Positions 5,941-6,880 of a DNA stretch of 6,880 nt are shown piece by piece. Numbering within the stretch: position 1 is the stretch's first letter; each line of letters opens with the position of its first letter. Source of the DNA: Bacteroidales bacterium (GTDB lineage Bacteria > Bacteroidota > Bacteroidia > Bacteroidales > ML635J-15); NCBI GenBank assembly GCA_023228725.1, contig JALOAQ010000137.1, forward strand, positions 1 through 6,880, given 5' to 3'. The notes beneath the pieces are model-generated. The model did not search any database. It was not told where the DNA came from and saw only the letters and a list, made by a program, of their open reading frames with translations. Both the position numbers and the translations under genes were made by a program.

Positions 5941-5960
5941 AATTTTAATTTTAAAGCATA

Positions 5961-5968
5961 CAAAAATA
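5961..5968 (-). promoter_or_regulatory. -7 box of the ctpA-pnuC-nadR operon
   Basis: On the minus strand this reads TATTTTTG, an exact match to TAnnTTTG. Transcription would start near 5955, about 15 bases before the ctpA ATG at 5940. No TTTG is found at the -33 position; that region is occupied by an inverted repeat instead (5972-5997). No other promoter is visible within the operon, so pnuC and the kinase probably depend on it. Confidence 0.6.
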
Positions 5969-5971
5969 TAA

Positions 5972-5997
5972 AAACATTAAATGAATGCCTAATGTTT
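5972..5997. promoter_or_regulatory. operator-like inverted repeat at the ctpA promoter
   Basis: AAACATTA (5972-5979) and TAATGTTT (5990-5997) are perfect 8-bp reverse complements separated by 10 bp. A further AACATTA follows at 5998-6004. The element begins 3 bp upstream of the -7 box and covers the spacer and -33 region, where a bound dimer would block RNA polymerase. The shape suits a dimeric repressor site. The flanking DNA is AT-rich, so the match is less striking than in balanced DNA. Confidence 0.45.
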
Positions 5998-6126
5998 AAC
6001 ATTATTTTAATTTTACAAAAACTAAGCCTAAAATTTAATTAACAAAAATAATTTAAAAATTGTCAAATAAAATTGTGAATATTTAGCTATATACAGTTGA
6101 ATTTGAACTAAATAAAGTATTTCGAA

Positions 6127-6144
6127 AAATTTAATATTAAATTT
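6127..6144. promoter_or_regulatory. 18-bp perfect AT-only palindrome
   Basis: AAATTTAATATTAAATTT is fully self-complementary. It ends 19 bp before the -7 box at 6164 and so lies over the -33 region of the secreted-protein gene. It could be an operator or an AT-rich upstream element. With only A and T in such AT-rich sequence, chance is plausible. Confidence 0.3.
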
Positions 6145-6163
6145 AAATAAATAAAAAAATGCG

Positions 6164-6171
6164 TATATTTG
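6164..6171 (+). promoter_or_regulatory. -7 box of the small secreted protein gene
   Basis: TATATTTG exactly matches the Bacteroidota -7 element. Transcription would start near 6177, giving a leader of about 22 bases. The in-frame TTG at 6169 overlaps the box and is therefore not the start codon. The ATG at 6199 is preceded by AAAGAG, placed unusually close to it for a ribosome binding site. Confidence 0.65.
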
Positions 6172-6198
6172 TACAAAGTAAATTTAAATTATAAAGAG

Positions 6199-6723
6199 AT
6201 GATTAATTTTTGTAAACAAAAGCGTTTTTTTCAAATAATAAAAAAAACAATAATTTTTATTATATTTCTAATATTTATATTACCGCAAGGCATAGCAAAT
6301 CCTGTATATATTGCTGTTGAAAAATCTGGGGGAAGTAGAAAATGGTATAGCTTTTGGAAAATCACATATAATTATGTTAGGCAAGACCCTTGTTATGAAA
6401 TTGATGAAAACGATTATATTTATAAATTAACATGCAAAGATCAAGGGATTATTGAGGGTTTATTATTTGCATTTGAAGAAGGCGAAATTCTTATAAATCA
6501 AAATATTTATTCAGAAAAAGATGTTATAAAACATTGCAATAAACTTATCAGAAAAACTGATGAAAAAATACTAAAAGGCATTAATTCAGGTGATATTTCA
6601 AAGACAGTCAATTTACTTCCTAAAAACAGCAAAAAAACTAAACCTATTAAATTTTTATCATATTGGGAAGATATAGATGTAAAATCAGGCAATATTAATT
6701 ATATAATAAGAATTGGTTCTTAG
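6199..6723 (+). CDS. small secreted protein of unknown function
   Basis: I do not recognise this family. The 174-residue protein starts with a basic N-region (K6, K8, R9, K15, K16) and a long hydrophobic core (TIIFIIFLIFIL, 17-28), then a PQGIAN segment typical of a Sec cleavage site near A33. The mature part is about 140 residues, lysine-rich and slightly hydrophilic, with aromatic-rich KWYSFWKITYNYVR (48-61) and three cysteines (C65, C79, C113), of which C65 and C79 could form a disulfide. No lipobox is seen, so it is probably periplasmic or released. It is transcribed away from ctpA from its own promoter. The start at 6199 is chosen because the upstream in-frame TTG lies in the -7 box. Nothing suggests a cargo, enzyme or binding role. 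Confidence 0.72.
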   Translation: MINFCKQKRFFQIIKKTIIFIIFLIFILPQGIANPVYIAVEKSGGSRKWYSFWKITYNYVRQDPCYEIDENDYIYKLTCKDQGIIEGLLFAFEEGEILINQNIYSEKDVIKHCNKLIRKTDEKILKGINSGDISKTVNLLPKNSKKTKPIKFLSYWEDIDVKSGNINYIIRIGS

Positions 6724-6760
6724 TGAAATAAAAGTTAGTGATTTTTATCGGATTTTTTTG

Positions 6761-6792
6761 TTTCTAAGTTTCAAGATTTCAGAATTTCTTCA
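6761..6792 (+). repeat. short 8-bp-period TTTC run
   Basis: TTTC recurs at 6761, 6769, 6777 and 6785, exactly every 8 bases, with variable bases between. It lies 40 bases after the secreted-protein stop codon and has no evident function. Four short matches in T-rich DNA may be accidental. Confidence 0.25.
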
Positions 6793-6828
6793 CAAAAAAA
6801 CAATTCTCTTTTCCGTCTGTTTTGTCAT

Positions 6829-6854
6829 GATTTTTGCAACAAGTGGCAAAAATC
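6829..6854. repeat. 9-bp perfect inverted repeat near the right edge
   Basis: GATTTTTGC (6829-6837) and GCAAAAATC (6846-6854) are exact reverse complements around an 8-base loop. No T-run follows on either strand, so it is not a standard intrinsic terminator. The bases after it (6854-6878) are unusually C-rich for this window, which suggests a different element or the 3' end of a minus-strand gene beyond the edge. Confidence 0.5.
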
Positions 6855-6880
6855 CCGCCAAAACCCCCACAAATCCCTTA

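Noticed and set aside
6169..6198. TTG start for the secreted protein giving 184 residues
   Set aside because: The codon overlaps the TATATTTG box, and starting at 6199 leaves a normal signal peptide.
6790..6880. Partial minus-strand coding tail of about 30 codons open to the right edge
   Set aside because: The frame is short, a second minus frame is also open at the edge, and the peptide shows no recognisable motif, so no coding call is supported.

Overview
The window is very AT-rich and looks like a chromosomal segment of a member of the Bacteroidota. Three plus-strand copies or near copies of TATATTTG, plus TATTTTTG on the minus strand, sit just upstream of start codons. They match the Bacteroidota -7 promoter consensus TAnnTTTG. 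Shine-Dalgarno sequences are weak, and the protein families fit that phylum (a Bacteroidota-style S41 protease, PnuC with a stand-alone NadR-type kinase). I cannot name a genus. No rRNA, tRNA, CRISPR array or complete insertion sequence is visible.

Layout, left to right. Positions 1-342 hold no gene, only two hairpins with minus-strand T-runs, a small palindrome and a promoter. A tight plus-strand three-gene operon follows (343-1652): a membrane-anchored thioredoxin with WCMPC, a two-domain protein (a thioredoxin fold whose CxxC has become SEPS, fused to a CTWC glutaredoxin), and a short divergent GroES-like protein with no GroEL nearby. Next is a single-gene unit (1744-2874) for a PLP-dependent sugar aminotransferase of the DegT/WbpE type. 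Its start is the ATG at 1744, because the upstream TTG belongs to the promoter.

Positions 2875-3213 are non-coding but structured. They hold a candidate terminator, then four tandem imperfect repeats with an exact 33-bp period and a GAAACA core. These lead straight into a good promoter that drives only a 16-codon stub, probably the remains of a lost gene.

A minus-strand operon occupies 5940 down to 3214: an S41 C-terminal-processing protease (ctpA), the PnuC nicotinamide riboside transporter, and a NadR-like ribosylnicotinamide kinase. The junctions overlap by 1 and 8 bp. PnuC and the kinase form a salvage pair that imports nicotinamide riboside and traps it as NMN. The protease seems to share the transcript rather than the pathway. 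Its promoter is overlapped by a perfect 8-bp inverted repeat.

Divergently, on the plus strand, 6199-6723 encodes a small secreted protein of unknown function. The last 150 bases hold a strong 9-bp hairpin and a C-rich tail cut by the window edge. The most interesting items are the redox/GroES-like operon, the 33-bp repeat array with its stub gene, and the operator-like repeat at the protease/NAD-salvage promoter.
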